A stretch of 64,000 nucleotides of DNA from Pseudorhodobacter sp. MZDSW-24AT (GCF_002794355.1 NZ_PGOI01000007.1:62001-126000); one strand, 5' to 3'; shown: positions 8,634 through 18,416, counted from the stretch's first letter. Numbers and translations are program-made. The notes: generated by a model from the letters alone, not told the origin.

Positions 8634-9419
8634 TCAGCCCAGCAGCGCCTGCAGCACAAGGTTGATCCCCGTCACCACCAAAAGCGCTTGTGTCCAGCGG
8701 CGAAAGCGTGCCTGCGGCAGCCGGTCTTGCAGCCGGTAGCCCAAGGCCATGCCGATCTGCGCGGGCACCACCAGAGCGGCGGAAAAGGCCAAAGTCTGCG
8801 CATTTGCCAGACCCGTGCCCAGATGCGCGGTCAAAAGCGCGACCGCCCCGATCAGGAACACCACGCCCTGCGCCCGGATCGCCTCGACCTTGGGCGCGTT
8901 GACTGAGAGCAGATACACAAGCAAGGGCGGCCCCCAGATTCCCGACACCCCACCATAAAGCCCCCCCACGACGCCAAGCGCCCATTCCGCGCGGGCACGG
9001 TGCTGGAGGCGCAAGGCCAAGGGCACCCCGGCCAGTTGCAGCGCCGCAAAGGCCGTGACCGGCACGCCCAGCAACAGCAGATAGGCGACACGCGGGATCA
9101 GATCGAACAGCTGCGCCGACAGCGCGATGAACACCACGGTCCCGATCAGAAAACGACGATAGGTCCAGGCGGTTTCTTTGGCCGGACCAAGGCCCTGGCG
9201 GAAGGCTTGGCTCAGGTTGGTGATGAGCGTGGGCAGGATCAGCCCCGCCAGCGCCAGTTCCGGAGGGAGGAAGGCCGAGAAGGCAGAAATCATGATCAGC
9301 GGCATGGCAAAGCCGACCGCCCCTTTGACGAAGCCGGCAAAAAGGGTGACAGTCAAAGCGCCCAGCAGAGGGCCAAGCCCCTGCCCTGCCGACAGAATGG
9401 AAATCAGATGTTCGGTCAT
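8634..9419 (-). CDS. sulfite exporter TauE/SafE family permease
   Basis: 261-aa integral membrane protein with about eight predicted helices in two repeats. Each half has the TauE/SafE signature region: FVKGAVGFAMPLI near residue 30 and GVVGGLYGGVSGIWGPPLLVYLL in the second half. Members export sulfite, sulfoacetate or other organosulfur anions, or have unknown substrates; nothing nearby identifies the substrate. The ATG at 9419 (MTEHLISIL) was chosen because the upstream extension reads as low-quality protein and no homologous membrane protein needs it. Convergent with pckA. Confidence 0.85.
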   Translation of the reverse strand: MTEHLISILSAGQGLGPLLGALTVTLFAGFVKGAVGFAMPLIMISAFSAFLPPELALAGLILPTLITNLSQAFRQGLGPAKETAWTYRRFLIGTVVFIALSAQLFDLIPRVAYLLLLGVPVTAFAALQLAGVPLALRLQHRARAEWALGVVGGLYGGVSGIWGPPLLVYLLSVNAPKVEAIRAQGVVFLIGAVALLTAHLGTGLANAQTLAFSAALVVPAQIGMALGYRLQDRLPQARFRRWTQALLVVTGINLVLQALLG

Positions 9420-9620
9420 GTTGGCTGAATTGCCCAAGTCTTGAGGAATGAAAACCCCAAGCAGGCGAGATGCTGCGAGAATTCTGAGTCCTTCGGGCAC
9501 ACATTTCGACTGCGACATTTTATGGTTGTTGACGAACATTATTTTGAAATTAAGTTGCGCTGCGACTGCAAAGTGTTTAGCTCAACAGCAGTTGCAGGCT
9601 CCAAGCACAGGAATCGCGCC

Positions 9621-11288
9621 ATGGCCCATGATGGACAGACCCTTCCCACCTCGCCCCTGCTGGCGGATCTGCTGGCCCTGACGGCCGAAGCCCTGCCTGA
9701 GGTGGAGGCGCTGTTCCACGCGGGCCGCGAAAATCTGCGCGCAAGGGTGAGCGTCGGAGGCAAAGTGTCTGCTGCGGCGATGGAAACGCATCAGTATGCG
9801 GCGCATGCGCTGTCGTGGCTGGCCACCTATGCCGAGGCCCTGCGACAAATGCAGGATTGGGCGCTGCGGTTGCAAGACAAGGGACAGTTCGGCGAGACCG
9901 AGGCGCTGATCCTTCAAATCGCTTTTGGCGAATACCTGAACCAGATTCATGGGGGCATCCCCATGAGCCAGGGAGAGATCGCGCGCTTGCAGGATCTTGA
10001 TCTGTCCCCGGCCCCCAGCGGCGCGGCGGCGCGAACCCTTATGGCCCAAGGGAACAGCGTCGCCGCCCGCGCCCGTCTGGTGACGCTGATGCGCGACGGA
10101 CGGGCCAATGCCACCTTTGGCGCCACCGGGCTGGACGAAGAGCTGGAGATGATCCGCGAGCAGTTCCGCCGCTTTGCCGCCGAGCAGGTGACGCCCTTTG
10201 CGCATGACTGGCATCTGAAGGATGCCCTGATCCCGATGTCGGTGATTGACCAACTGGCCGAGATGGGCGTCTTCGGCTTGACCATTCCAGAGGCGTTCGG
10301 CGGCTTTGGCCTGTCGAAGGCCAGCATGGTGGTGGTGTCGGAAGAATTGTCGCGCGGCTATATCGGCGTGGGCAGTCTTGGGACACGGTCGGAGATCGCG
10401 GCCGAGTTGATCCTGTGCGGCGGCACGCCCGAACAAAAGGCGCAGTGGCTGCCCAAGCTGGCCAGCGGAGAGATCCTGCCGACGGCGGTGTTCACCGAGC
10501 CGAACACCGGATCGGACCTTGGCGCGCTGCGCACGCGGGCGCGGCGGGACGGTGAAGAGTGGATCATCAGCGGCAACAAGACATGGATCACCCATGCCGC
10601 GCGCACCCATGTGATGACGGTACTGGCCCGCAGCGTCGAGGGCACCTCGGATTACCGCGGGCTGAGCATGTTCCTGGCGGAAAAGACCCCCGGCACCGAT
10701 GAGACTCCTTTCGTCGATCCCGGCCTGTCGGGCGGTGAGATCGAGGTGCTGGGCTATCGCGGCATGAAGGAATACACCGTCAACTTCGACGATTTCCGGG
10801 TGAAGGGCGCGAACCTGCTGGGCGGAGTGGAAGGGCAAGGGTTCAAGCAGTTGATGCAGACCTTTGAATCGGCCCGCATCCAGACGGCGGCGCGGGCGAT
10901 CGGGGTGGCACAGAACGCGCTGGATCTGGGGATGAGCTATGCCGAGGATCGCAAGCAGTTTGGCAAGGCGTTGATCGAATTTCCCCGCGTGGCCGGGAAG
11001 CTGGCGATGATGGCGGTGGAGATCATGGTGGCGCGGCAGCTCACCTATTTCAGCGCTTGGCAAAAGGACCATGACAAGCGCTGCGATCTAGAGGCGGGGA
11101 TGGCCAAGCTTTTGGGGGCGCGGGTGGCGTGGGCGGCGGCGGACAATGCCTTGCAGATCCATGGGGGCAACGGGTTTGCCTTGGAGTATCAGATCAGCCG
11201 GGTGCTGTGCGATGCCCGCATCCTGAACATCTTCGAGGGCGCGGCGGAGATTCAGGCGCAGGTGATTGCGCGGCGGCTGCTGGATTGA
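9621..11288 (+). CDS. mcd: probable (2S)-methylsuccinyl-CoA dehydrogenase
   Basis: 555-aa FAD enzyme. The C-terminal two thirds is a full acyl-CoA dehydrogenase: the N-terminal helical domain from LEMIREQFRRFAAEQV, the substrate/FAD loop TEPNTGSDLGALRT, then the C-terminal domain with QIHGGNGFALEY and ILNIFEGAAEIQ. About 150 extra N-terminal residues precede it, the arrangement of Mcd from the ethylmalonyl-CoA pathway of acetate assimilation in Rhodobacter and Paracoccus. Mcd oxidises methylsuccinyl-CoA to mesaconyl-CoA and passes electrons to ETF. The start at 9621 has AGGAA upstream. A generic acyl-CoA dehydrogenase is the alternative. Confidence 0.8.
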   Translation: MAHDGQTLPTSPLLADLLALTAEALPEVEALFHAGRENLRARVSVGGKVSAAAMETHQYAAHALSWLATYAEALRQMQDWALRLQDKGQFGETEALILQIAFGEYLNQIHGGIPMSQGEIARLQDLDLSPAPSGAAARTLMAQGNSVAARARLVTLMRDGRANATFGATGLDEELEMIREQFRRFAAEQVTPFAHDWHLKDALIPMSVIDQLAEMGVFGLTIPEAFGGFGLSKASMVVVSEELSRGYIGVGSLGTRSEIAAELILCGGTPEQKAQWLPKLASGEILPTAVFTEPNTGSDLGALRTRARRDGEEWIISGNKTWITHAARTHVMTVLARSVEGTSDYRGLSMFLAEKTPGTDETPFVDPGLSGGEIEVLGYRGMKEYTVNFDDFRVKGANLLGGVEGQGFKQLMQTFESARIQTAARAIGVAQNALDLGMSYAEDRKQFGKALIEFPRVAGKLAMMAVEIMVARQLTYFSAWQKDHDKRCDLEAGMAKLLGARVAWAAADNALQIHGGNGFALEYQISRVLCDARILNIFEGAAEIQAQVIARRLLD

Positions 11289-11320
11289 GGGGCGCTGTGT
11301 CACACGCGCGGACAAAAGAA

Positions 11321-11372
11321 GGAATCCTTTTTAATCAAGGTCTTGACCCTGTGGGATTCACCAAATCTTAAC
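11321..11372 (+). repeat. intergenic element, copy A
   Basis: The blocks GGAAT, AATCAAGG, TGTGGGATT, ACC and CTTAAC recur in the same order, with AATCAAGG and TGTGGGATT separated by 9 bp in both copies, at 56217-56270. It lies between the mcd stop and the MFS stop and reaches into the MFS stop codon. Part of it (ATCAA, then TCTTGACCCTGT) recurs at 12607-12623, at the other end of the MFS gene. Confidence 0.6.
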
Positions 11373-12606
11373 TTTTTCCCGCGGTTGGCGGTGTGGCCCC
11401 TGCGGCCTTGCGCGGGATGCCGAGGCGGGGGTGCAGGCGGCCTGAGATGGCCCAAGCGGTCAGCAGCCCCGCCCCGGCGGCGGCAAAGATGCCGGGCAAG
11501 GGCGCGACCAAGAGCACCAGCCAAGCGGCCCCGGGCGTGAGAATGCCTGACACATCGCGGAAGCTGGAATAGACTGCCGACATCTCGGTCCGCTCGGACG
11601 GTTTCACCGCCATCAGGAAGGGAAGGCCGCCGATGATGTCCAAGAGGACAAGAAACACGGCTGCCGCCATGCAGAAAAACACCGTCGCCCAAGGCAAGGG
11701 CGACACCAGCGCCGCCGCCACAAAGAGCGTGCCGCACATGCCAAAGGCAAAGCGGACGGCACGGCGCACGCTGGCGGCGCGGGCATGGCGCAGCATGATC
11801 GGCGACGCAAAGAGGAGCGCGTTGGACAGTGACAGTGCAACGCCGCCCACCTTGTCGCCCAAACCGGATTCGATACAGAAGATCGGCAGATAGACCACAT
11901 AAACCCACCAGCCGCAGGAGCGCATCACCGCAAAAAGCCATCCGGCAATCAGCCGAGGTTGGGCGAAAAACCGGCCCAGATAGGCAAGCGGATTGGCGGC
12001 AGGCCCTTTGGCGCGGCTGATCTGCTTGCCATTGCCCAGCCGCAGCACCCAGAACGTCACCAAGAGCACCAAAGCGCATCCTCCGGCCACGAGGAAGGGC
12101 AGCGGGTCCCACAGGCTGCGCAGCCAGACACCGAGCAGGGGACCAATGGCCCAAGGCCCGGCGGCAAAGACCATTTGCATGGATTGGCTGCGGCCCAGAT
12201 TCTGACGGTCGATGTAATCGAGGATATAGGCGTTAAGACAGACGAAGGTGGTGGCGGTGGCCATGGCAAGGCAGGTCAGCGCCACGGGCATCAGCCATCC
12301 GGTGCCAAGGATGGCCAGCGTCATCCCGATGAGGTAGAGCACGCAGCCCAGCGTATACATCCAGCGCCGCGGGATGTGGCGGGTGGCCCAAGGCACCATC
12401 AGTCCCCAGAGCATCGACACCAACCCGGCGACGAAATAGGCGGACGAGGTGGCCTCGGCACTGCCAAGCGCGTCATAGACGGCGAGCGGCATGGCAGAAA
12501 CGAGTGTCCCACGCACCGCCGCCTCTAGCCCCGAGAGGAGGGCAAAGTTTTCGACCCTTGGGGTCGGAGCATGCTTGAGATGCAGAGGGATGAATTTATT
12601 GGCCAT
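11368..12606 (-). CDS. MFS transporter
   Basis: 412-aa major facilitator superfamily protein with about 12 predicted helices, for example GLVSMLWGLMVPWATRHIPRR, whose ATRHIPRRW loop takes the place of the MFS motif A between helices 2 and 3. It probably moves a small solute or exports a compound in exchange for protons; the substrate cannot be inferred and no regulator is adjacent. The ATG at 12606 (MANKFIPLHLK) was chosen; residues further upstream are proline-rich and lack membrane character. The gene is bracketed by short direct repeats. Confidence 0.8.
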   Translation of the reverse strand: MANKFIPLHLKHAPTPRVENFALLSGLEAAVRGTLVSAMPLAVYDALGSAEATSSAYFVAGLVSMLWGLMVPWATRHIPRRWMYTLGCVLYLIGMTLAILGTGWLMPVALTCLAMATATTFVCLNAYILDYIDRQNLGRSQSMQMVFAAGPWAIGPLLGVWLRSLWDPLPFLVAGGCALVLLVTFWVLRLGNGKQISRAKGPAANPLAYLGRFFAQPRLIAGWLFAVMRSCGWWVYVVYLPIFCIESGLGDKVGGVALSLSNALLFASPIMLRHARAASVRRAVRFAFGMCGTLFVAAALVSPLPWATVFFCMAAAVFLVLLDIIGGLPFLMAVKPSERTEMSAVYSSFRDVSGILTPGAAWLVLLVAPLPGIFAAAGAGLLTAWAISGRLHPRLGIPRKAAGATPPTAGKS

Positions 12607-12623
12607 ATCAATCTTGACCCTGT
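12607..12623 (+). repeat. partial copy of the 11321 element
   Basis: ATCAA followed by TCTTGACCCTGT. The 12-mer TCTTGACCCTGT also occurs at 11341-11352, preceded there by ATCAAGG. The two copies are direct repeats flanking the MFS gene; this one abuts its start codon. Confidence 0.5.
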
Positions 12624-12709
12624 TTGCCCAAGAAGCGGGCGGTGGGTCTGGCCCGGCTGCGACATTTTGCGTCGTTTGTGAATCGGAGGGCGTTTTTCTG
12701 CGCGCAGCC

Positions 12710-13441
12710 CTAGCTGCGGGCGAGACGGGCCAACAGGCGGTTGCGCGATTCGGGCAAGGGGCTGCCGCCGGGGGGGGCGTGGCCGTCTTGGGCAAGCTCG
12801 CGGGAGAGGAAATGCCCTGTGATGGCAAGGGCTTGCGCAGCCTCGGCCCGGGTGACAGGCCCCTGCCCCATCAGCGCCTGCGGCAAGGGCAAGAGCCGGG
12901 ACGCCCAATCCCCCGCCCCCGCGCGCGACACCGCCCGCCCGGTGCGCGGGCTGACATAGGCCAGATCGTCCCGGCTGCCGGTCACGGCGCACCGCGACAG
13001 ATCAAGACCGAATCCCAATTCATCCAGAAGCAGCAATTCCCAGCGCAGATAATCGCCCAGCCAATCGGCCCCGGCAGCCATGGCGTCGAGCAAAGACAGC
13101 GTGCGGGTGTAAAGCTGGGGGTGCGGATCACGCTCGGCCAGACTGACGTGCAACAGCGCACAGGCGGCAGTCAGCCCCGCCAAGGCGAGCGGGCTTTCCA
13201 GCACGGCGGCCCGCGATTGCACGGGTTCGGCCAGAAAGACACCGATCTGATCTTCCAGACGCGCGCGCCATGTGAGGTCGAGCTGGGCGCCGGGCTGCAA
13301 GAGCGGCGCACGTTTGCGCGAGGCGCCGCCGCGGACCACGCCCAGATGGCGGCCATGGCCGCGGGTAAAAACCTCTATGATTGCAGAGCCTTCGCCATGC
13401 GGGCGCATGGAGAGAAGCACCCCGTCTTCGCGCCATTCCAT
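12710..13441 (-). CDS. recO: DNA repair protein RecO
   Basis: 243-aa recombination mediator that helps load RecA onto gapped DNA coated with SSB. The N-terminal OB-fold begins [32 protein letters not shown], the usual RecO start, followed by the helical RecO_C region. The zinc-finger cysteines seen in some RecO proteins are not evident. The ATG at 13441 fits the family; further upstream the open frame has no similarity. It is the distal member of the folK-to-recO string, separated from era by DUF1491 and by a plus-strand membrane protein gene. Confidence 0.9.
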   Translation of the reverse strand: MEWREDGVLLSMRPHGEGSAIIEVFTRGHGRHLGVVRGGASRKRAPLLQPGAQLDLTWRARLEDQIGVFLAEPVQSRAAVLESPLALAGLTAACALLHVSLAERDPHPQLYTRTLSLLDAMAAGADWLGDYLRWELLLLDELGFGLDLSRCAVTGSRDDLAYVSPRTGRAVSRAGAGDWASRLLPLPQALMGQGPVTRAEAAQALAITGHFLSRELAQDGHAPPGGSPLPESRNRLLARLARS

Positions 13442-13517
13442 CGGGTGATCTTTGCAGGCGGAGGGGTGCGGCTGCAAGGGGGCTTGCCGCGGCAAGGACA
13501 GAGTGCATTTTGGGCAT

Positions 13518-14126
13518 ATGAGAGTGTCCATGTCGCTGCCGCCCCGCCTGACCGCCCTGATCATCTTTGTCGTGGCCGCCCTGTCGCTGCGGGCGCAGTT
13601 TGACGCCAATCTGGCCGCTGGGCGCGGGGATGGCGTGCTGGGGGTGCTGTGGGGCTTGGCGCGGTTCTTCACCGTGCTGACCAATCTGCTGGTGGCTGTG
13701 GGCATGGCGCTGGTGGCCATGCGCTGGCGATTGCCTGCCGGGCTTGCCTTTGCCGGCGTCTTGGCCATCGTGATGGTGGGGCTGGTGTATCACATTCTGC
13801 TGGCCGAGTTGCACAGCCCCAGCGGGCTGCGCTGGTGGGCCAATCTGGGCCTGCACACGGCGGTGCCGGTGATGGCCTTGGGCTGGTGGCTTGCCTTCGC
13901 GCCGGTGCCGGGCTGGCGTGTGCTGCCCTATGGCATGATCTGGCCGCTGGTCTATGCGATCTATGCCCTGCTGCGCGGCGTGATGATCGACGGGCGCTTC
14001 CCCTATCCGTTTCTGAATGTGAACCGGCTGGGCTGGGACGGTGTGGCGCTGAACGCGGCCGGGATGGTGCTGGCCTTTGCCGCCGTGGGGGCGGTGCTGA
14101 TCGCGGTGAAGCGGCGGCTAGGCTAG
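13518..14126 (+). CDS. Pr6Pr family membrane protein
   Basis: 202-aa integral membrane protein with about six helices. The pattern [46 protein letters not shown] and [11 protein letters not shown] is characteristic of the Pr6Pr / FAR-17a-like family (six-helix proteins related to AIG1 hydrolases), whose bacterial function is unknown. Start at 13518 (MRVSMSL) or 13530 (MSLPPR). It is the only plus-strand gene inside the folK-to-recO block; its 3' end overlaps the DUF1491 gene by 9 bp tail to tail, and its 5' end faces recO across 76 bp. Confidence 0.75.
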   Translation: MRVSMSLPPRLTALIIFVVAALSLRAQFDANLAAGRGDGVLGVLWGLARFFTVLTNLLVAVGMALVAMRWRLPAGLAFAGVLAIVMVGLVYHILLAELHSPSGLRWWANLGLHTAVPVMALGWWLAFAPVPGWRVLPYGMIWPLVYAIYALLRGVMIDGRFPYPFLNVNRLGWDGVALNAAGMVLAFAAVGAVLIAVKRRLG

Positions 14127-14456
14127 GCCTTCTTCTTCGAGCAGGGTGCGGCCTTGGCGCTGTTCCAGCTCGATCACCCAGAGGTCGGGGTCGCGGGCGG
14201 TGGCGCGCGCGATCAGGGCATCCACCTCCGGCTCGGGACCTTCGGTGGTCAGCCGCCAGAGCCGGCTGCCGCTGGCCAGATCATAACCACGTTCAAAGGC
14301 ACGCGCGCTGCCGTTCAGAAGCGCGACCTTGACCAGCACAGTGCCTGCGGTGCGGTCCCCCTTGCGGATGACATAGGCGGGGATATCGGCAAGGCGCAGT
14401 CGGTTGAGATAGGCCGACACCCAAAGATCGGATTGCAGCCGGACATCTGCCACCAC
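14118..14456 (-). CDS. DUF1491 family protein
   Basis: 112-aa cytosolic protein of unknown function matching DUF1491, found in alphaproteobacteria, often near era/recO. Visible family features include an N-terminal RLQSDLWVSAYLNRL segment and a C-terminal DLWVIELEQRQGRTLLEEEG tail. The start codon is GTG immediately after the era stop (TGA GTG GTG), so translation is probably coupled to era. Nothing in the sequence gives a catalytic motif. Confidence 0.8.
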   Translation of the reverse strand: MVADVRLQSDLWVSAYLNRLRLADIPAYVIRKGDRTAGTVLVKVALLNGSARAFERGYDLASGSRLWRLTTEGPEPEVDALIARATARDPDLWVIELEQRQGRTLLEEEGLA

Positions 14457-15371
14457 TCAGTCGCCATCCTTGAAGTCGAGGCCCATTTCCGAATAGCGCT
14501 CGGGTTCGTCCAGCCAGTTGGGGCGCACCTTGACTTGCAGGAAAAGGTGCACGGTGCGGCCGAGGAATTCCGAAATGTCGGCGCGCGCGGCGGAGCCGAT
14601 GGATTTGATCGTCTCCCCCTTGTTGCCCAGCACGATGCCCTTGTGGCCATCGCGGGCAACGTACACGATCTGGTCGATCCGGGTGGAGCCGTCGGGTTTG
14701 TCCTCCCATTTCTCGGTTTCCACCGTGAGCTGGTAGGGCAGTTCTTCGTGCAGGCGCAAGGTGAGTTTCTCGCGCGTCATTTCGGCGGCGATCATGCGCA
14801 TGGGCAGATCGGCGATCTGGTCTTCGGGGTAGAACCACGGGCCTTGCGGCACCTCGCCCGCCAGCCATTCGCGCAGATCCTTGACGCCATAGCCACGCTC
14901 GGCGCTGATCATGAAGGTTTTTGCGAAAGGATAGGCGTCGTTCAGGCGTTCGGCGAGGGCAAGCAGCACTTCGGATTTCACGCGGTCGATCTTGTTGATG
15001 GCCAGAGCCACCGGCTGACCTTGCGGCAGTTCATCGCGCATCCGGTCGATGATGGCCTGCACGCCTTCGGTCAGGCCGCGATGCGCCTCGATCATCAGGA
15101 CGATCACATCGGCATCGGAGGCCCCGCCCCACGCGGCCTTAACCATGCTGCGGTCCAGACGGCGGCGCGGGCGGAAGATCCCCGGCGTGTCGACAAAGAC
15201 GATCTGCGCCGGGCCTTCGATGGCCACGCCCCGGATGCGGGTGCGGGTGGTCTGCACCTTATGCGTCACGATCGACACCTTGGCCCCGACCATGCGGTTG
15301 AGAAGCGTCGACTTGCCAGCATTGGGTTCGCCGATCAAGGCGACAAAGCCGGCGCGGGGGGGGGTATCCAT
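14457..15371 (-). CDS. era: GTPase Era
   Basis: 304-aa essential GTPase that binds the 3' end of 16S rRNA and helps mature the 30S subunit. G1 loop GEPNAGKST at residues 14-22, G3 DTPG, G4 NKID, and a C-terminal KH RNA-binding domain (around EYTHR-equivalent GTIYVxRDGHKGIVLGNKG region). The ATG at 15371 has GAGG five bases upstream and is preferred over the preceding TTG. Located between rnc and DUF1491 on the same strand. Confidence 0.97.
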   Translation of the reverse strand: MDTPPRAGFVALIGEPNAGKSTLLNRMVGAKVSIVTHKVQTTRTRIRGVAIEGPAQIVFVDTPGIFRPRRRLDRSMVKAAWGGASDADVIVLMIEAHRGLTEGVQAIIDRMRDELPQGQPVALAINKIDRVKSEVLLALAERLNDAYPFAKTFMISAERGYGVKDLREWLAGEVPQGPWFYPEDQIADLPMRMIAAEMTREKLTLRLHEELPYQLTVETEKWEDKPDGSTRIDQIVYVARDGHKGIVLGNKGETIKSIGSAARADISEFLGRTVHLFLQVKVRPNWLDEPERYSEMGLDFKDGD

Positions 15372-15499
15372 CAAGACCTCATTTCGATATCGCGCTTCGT
15401 CTAGGCGATTGCAGGGGGAAAGGCCAGATCATCCGCGGCCCCGGCAGCCAGTGTAGCACCAAAGGCGCGGGTCTGGCGACCCTTCTGGCGGGCGCGCTG

Positions 15500-16195
15500 T
15501 CAGGCCGCGCCCGACTCCCGTTCCAGCCGGGTGAGCAAGGCGCGGGCGGCCTGTTGTTCGGCGATGCGCTTGGAGCCTGCGCGGGCGGCTTCGCGGGCGC
15601 CGTTGTCGAGGGTCACTTCCACGGTGAACACCGGCTGGTGATCGGGGCCAGTGCGCCCGGCTTCGGCGTAACTGGGGGGCGACATGCCGCGCGCCTGTGC
15701 CCATTCCTGAAGCGCGGTCTTGGGGTCACGCGCATCCTGCTGCACCGTGCCGATCCGGTCCCCCCAAAGCCGTAGCACCAGCGCGCGGGCGGCATCGAAC
15801 CCGCCATCGAGATAGACGGCGGCGATCAAGGCCTCCATCGCGTCGCCCAGCAGGGCTTCCTTGCGCCGCCCGCCCGAGAGCATTTCCGACCGGCCCAGCT
15901 TGAGCACCTCGCCCAGACCGATCGTGCGCGCCACATCGGCACAGGTTTCCTTGCGCACCATGGCGTTGAAGCGCGGCGCAAGCTGGCCTTCACTGGCCTC
16001 GGCATCGGCGCCCAAGAGCGCCTCGGCCATCACAAGGCCCAGCACGCGGTCGCCCAGAAACTCTAGCCGCTGGTTGTCGGGCCGGGTCTGCGACGACAAG
16101 GAGGCATGGGTCACCGCCCGCACCAGAAGCTCGGGCGTGCGAAAGCTGTGCCCGATCCGCGCCTCGAAGGCCTTGAGATCGGCCGAGAGCCTCAT
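15500..16195 (-). CDS. rnc: ribonuclease III
   Basis: 231-aa double-stranded-RNA endonuclease for rRNA and mRNA processing. The RNase III signature [11 protein letters not shown] carries the metal ligands E45 and D49; the second acidic cluster [16 protein letters not shown] gives D118 and E121. A C-terminal dsRNA-binding domain runs from about residue 160, including [14 protein letters not shown]. It overlaps lepB by 4 bp upstream and precedes era by 128 bp. Confidence 0.97.
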   Translation of the reverse strand: MRLSADLKAFEARIGHSFRTPELLVRAVTHASLSSQTRPDNQRLEFLGDRVLGLVMAEALLGADAEASEGQLAPRFNAMVRKETCADVARTIGLGEVLKLGRSEMLSGGRRKEALLGDAMEALIAAVYLDGGFDAARALVLRLWGDRIGTVQQDARDPKTALQEWAQARGMSPPSYAEAGRTGPDHQPVFTVEVTLDNGAREAARAGSKRIAEQQAARALLTRLERESGAA

Positions 16196-16980
16196 TCCAC
16201 CGCCTTGAAGAAACGGTCCGAGCGCCAGGTCCAGAAATACAGCATCGAGCGCCCGGCCGACGAGAACATGATGCGGTCGGCGCGTCCGATCAGGTGATCG
16301 GCGGGCACAAAGCCCACGCCCCCCACCGCCTGCACGAAGCGGCTGTCCTGGCTGTTGTCGCGGTTGTCGCCCATAAAGAAGTAATGCCCGGCCGGCACGG
16401 TGAACACATCGGTGTTGTCGCCCGCACCATTGGTGTCGATGTTGAGAACATCATGGGTCCGCCCGCCCGGCAGGGTTTCGCGCGACCGTGACTTGGTGCA
16501 GATGTCGCCTTGGCCCACGGGGCCGTTTTCACAGCGCGGCAACTGGCCCAACGGGCCTTGCTGTTCGTAGACTTCGCTGAACTGGCCATCGGGCTCTTGC
16601 GGCACGGCTTCGCCGTTCAGATAGACCACGCCGCCGCGCATCTGCACGGTATCGCCGGGCAGGCCGATCAGGCGCTTGATGAAATCGCTGCCGTTGACAG
16701 GATGGCGGAAGACCACCACATCGCCGCGCTCGGGTTCGCTGAACAGCAGGCGCCCGTCAAAGGGGCAGGCCGAGAAAGGGCAGGAAAAGCGGCTGTAGCC
16801 ATAGGCCATCTTGTTGACGAATAGAAAATCGCCGATCAGCAGCGTGTCTTTCATGCTGCCCGAGGGAATCCAGAACGGCTGAAAGAACAGGGTGCGGAAC
16901 AGGCCTGCAATCACCAGCGCATAGACCACCGTCTTGAGTGTCTCGACGATGCCGCCGTCGGTCTTTGCCTTGCTGGCCAT
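16192..16980 (-). CDS. lepB: signal peptidase I
   Basis: 262-aa inner-membrane serine-lysine protease that removes signal peptides from exported proteins. One N-terminal membrane anchor (about 12-32), catalytic Ser42 in PSGSMKDTL (box B), general base Lys102 in [11 protein letters not shown] (box D), and box [12 protein letters not shown]. The catalytic domain lies in the periplasm. Coupled to rnc by a 4-bp overlap. Confidence 0.97.
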   Translation of the reverse strand: MASKAKTDGGIVETLKTVVYALVIAGLFRTLFFQPFWIPSGSMKDTLLIGDFLFVNKMAYGYSRFSCPFSACPFDGRLLFSEPERGDVVVFRHPVNGSDFIKRLIGLPGDTVQMRGGVVYLNGEAVPQEPDGQFSEVYEQQGPLGQLPRCENGPVGQGDICTKSRSRETLPGGRTHDVLNIDTNGAGDNTDVFTVPAGHYFFMGDNRDNSQDSRFVQAVGGVGFVPADHLIGRADRIMFSSAGRSMLYFWTWRSDRFFKAVE

Positions 16981-17042
16981 GCGATTTCCACCTTGCTGAT
17001 CTTTGCGCCGCTACATGCGCCCACAGCCGGGCCGAGTCAAGT

Positions 17043-17471
17043 TCAGCCGGGGTTTGGCACCGGGCCGGGGCCAAGCGGGCGCGCCTCGATCACCACAAAG
17101 GCCTGCGCCCAAGGATGGTCGTCTGTCAGTGTGACATGGATCACCGCCTCATGCCCCGGCGGCGTCATGTCGCGCAAACGCGCGGCGGCCCAGCCGGTGA
17201 CCTGCATCACGGGCTGGCCGGTGTCCAGATTGCTCACGGCCATGTCCTTCCAGGCGATGCCCATGCGCAGCCCGGTGCCAAGCGCCTTGGAACAGGCCTC
17301 TTTCGCGGCCCAACGCTTGGCATAGGTGGCGGCCACGCCATGCGGGCGGCTGGCGGCCTTGCGCTGTTCGCGCTCGGTGAAAACCCGGTCGCGGAAACGG
17401 TCGCCAAAGCGCGCCAGCGTGGCCTCGATGCGCTCGATATTGGCCAGATCGCTGCCGATGCCCAGAATCAT
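17043..17471 (-). CDS. acpS: holo-[acyl-carrier-protein] synthase
   Basis: 142-aa phosphopantetheinyl transferase that moves the 4'-phosphopantetheine arm of CoA to apo-ACP. The N-terminal [13 protein letters not shown] places the Mg ligand Asp at residue 8, and the second motif [15 protein letters not shown] carries the conserved Glu. The ATG at 17471 starts the family-conserved MILGIGSD; upstream residues are not conserved. It follows pdxJ in the usual pdxJ-acpS order. Confidence 0.95.
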   Translation of the reverse strand: MILGIGSDLANIERIEATLARFGDRFRDRVFTEREQRKAASRPHGVAATYAKRWAAKEACSKALGTGLRMGIAWKDMAVSNLDTGQPVMQVTGWAAARLRDMTPPGHEAVIHVTLTDDHPWAQAFVVIEARPLGPGPVPNPG

Positions 17472-17510
17472 GCCGCCCCGCTTTGCAAGACGCAGCCCTG
17501 CCCTTGCCGC

Positions 17511-17533
17511 TTGCACCTTTCCCAAATACTCAT
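17511..17533 (+). repeat. short copy of the 8592 repeat
   Basis: Starts TTGCACCTTTC and continues through AAATACTC with three substitutions, matching the 8592-8616 element over most of its length. It lies in the pdxJ-acpS gap, 22 bp before the end of pdxJ on the other strand. Confidence 0.5.
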
Positions 17534-17562
17534 CTTTGCCCCCGCTGCCCCCAGCCCTGCCG

Positions 17563-18315
17563 TTACAGGCCGCGCGCGGCGTTCATCCGGCGGCGCATCT
17601 CGGCGATGGCAGGGCCAAGGCCCATGAACACCGCCTCCCCGATCAGGAAATGCCCGATGTTCAGTTCTTGCACCTGCGGGATGGCGGCGATGGGGCCGAC
17701 GTTGTCGAAGGTCAGGCCGTGGCCCGCATGCACCTCCAGCCCAAGGCTGTGGGCCAGCGCGGCACCTGTATACAGGGCGGCGAGCTCCGTCTCGGCCTCA
17801 TCGGTGCGGCCTTCGGCGTGCAGGTCGGAATACAGCCCGGTGTGCAGTTCCACCACGGCGGCGCCGATGCGGGCGCTGGCCTCGATCTGGCGCGGGTCAT
17901 GGCTGATGAACATGCTGACGCGGGCGCCCGCATCGCGCAGCGGCGCGATAAAGGCCTTCAGCCGCGCTTCATCCCCGGCCACATCCAGACCGCCTTCGGT
18001 GGTGCGTTCCTCGCGGCGTTCAGGGACAAGGCAGACGGCATGCGGGCGGGTCGCAAGGCAGATGGCCTGCATCTCATCCGTGGCGCCGCATTCGAAGTTG
18101 AGCGGGATGGCAATGCCCGCCTTGATGGCGGCCATATCGGCATCGCGGATGTGGCGGCGGTCTTCCCGCAGATGGGCGGTGATGCCATCGGCCCCGGCCT
18201 CTTGCGCAAGCAAGGCGGCCCGCAGCGGGTCGGGCCAGACAGAGCCGCGCGCGTTGCGCAAGGTGGCCACATGGTCGATGTTGATGCCAAGGCGGAGGGG
18301 GCTGCTGTGGGTCAT
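17563..18315 (-). CDS. pdxJ: pyridoxine 5'-phosphate synthase
   Basis: 250-aa TIM-barrel enzyme joining 3-amino-2-oxopropyl phosphate and 1-deoxyxylulose 5-phosphate to make pyridoxine 5'-phosphate. Motifs include [15 protein letters not shown] near the N-terminus, [19 protein letters not shown] and the C-terminal [16 protein letters not shown]. Length matches the family (about 240-250). Upstream of acpS in the conserved order. Confidence 0.97.
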   Translation of the reverse strand: MTHSSPLRLGINIDHVATLRNARGSVWPDPLRAALLAQEAGADGITAHLREDRRHIRDADMAAIKAGIAIPLNFECGATDEMQAICLATRPHAVCLVPERREERTTEGGLDVAGDEARLKAFIAPLRDAGARVSMFISHDPRQIEASARIGAAVVELHTGLYSDLHAEGRTDEAETELAALYTGAALAHSLGLEVHAGHGLTFDNVGPIAAIPQVQELNIGHFLIGEAVFMGLGPAIAEMRRRMNAARGL

Positions 18316-18416
18316 CGCGCGGTCTTTCGTGTTCTGGCCTTCATCGTGAGGCCTTCCTCTTCTGGCCTTATGGGGTTGACCCGTCGGGTCGGGCGGTCCG
18401 GGCCTTGCTGCGCAGG

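Noticed and set aside
8038-9504. Long minus-strand frame across pckA and the permease
   Set aside because: Runs through the end of pckA in a wrong frame and gives no family match; the permease is in another frame.
9582-11072. Long open frame opposite the acyl-CoA dehydrogenase gene
   Set aside because: Shadow of the real gene caused by high G+C; composition is Arg/His/Gln-rich without conserved motifs.
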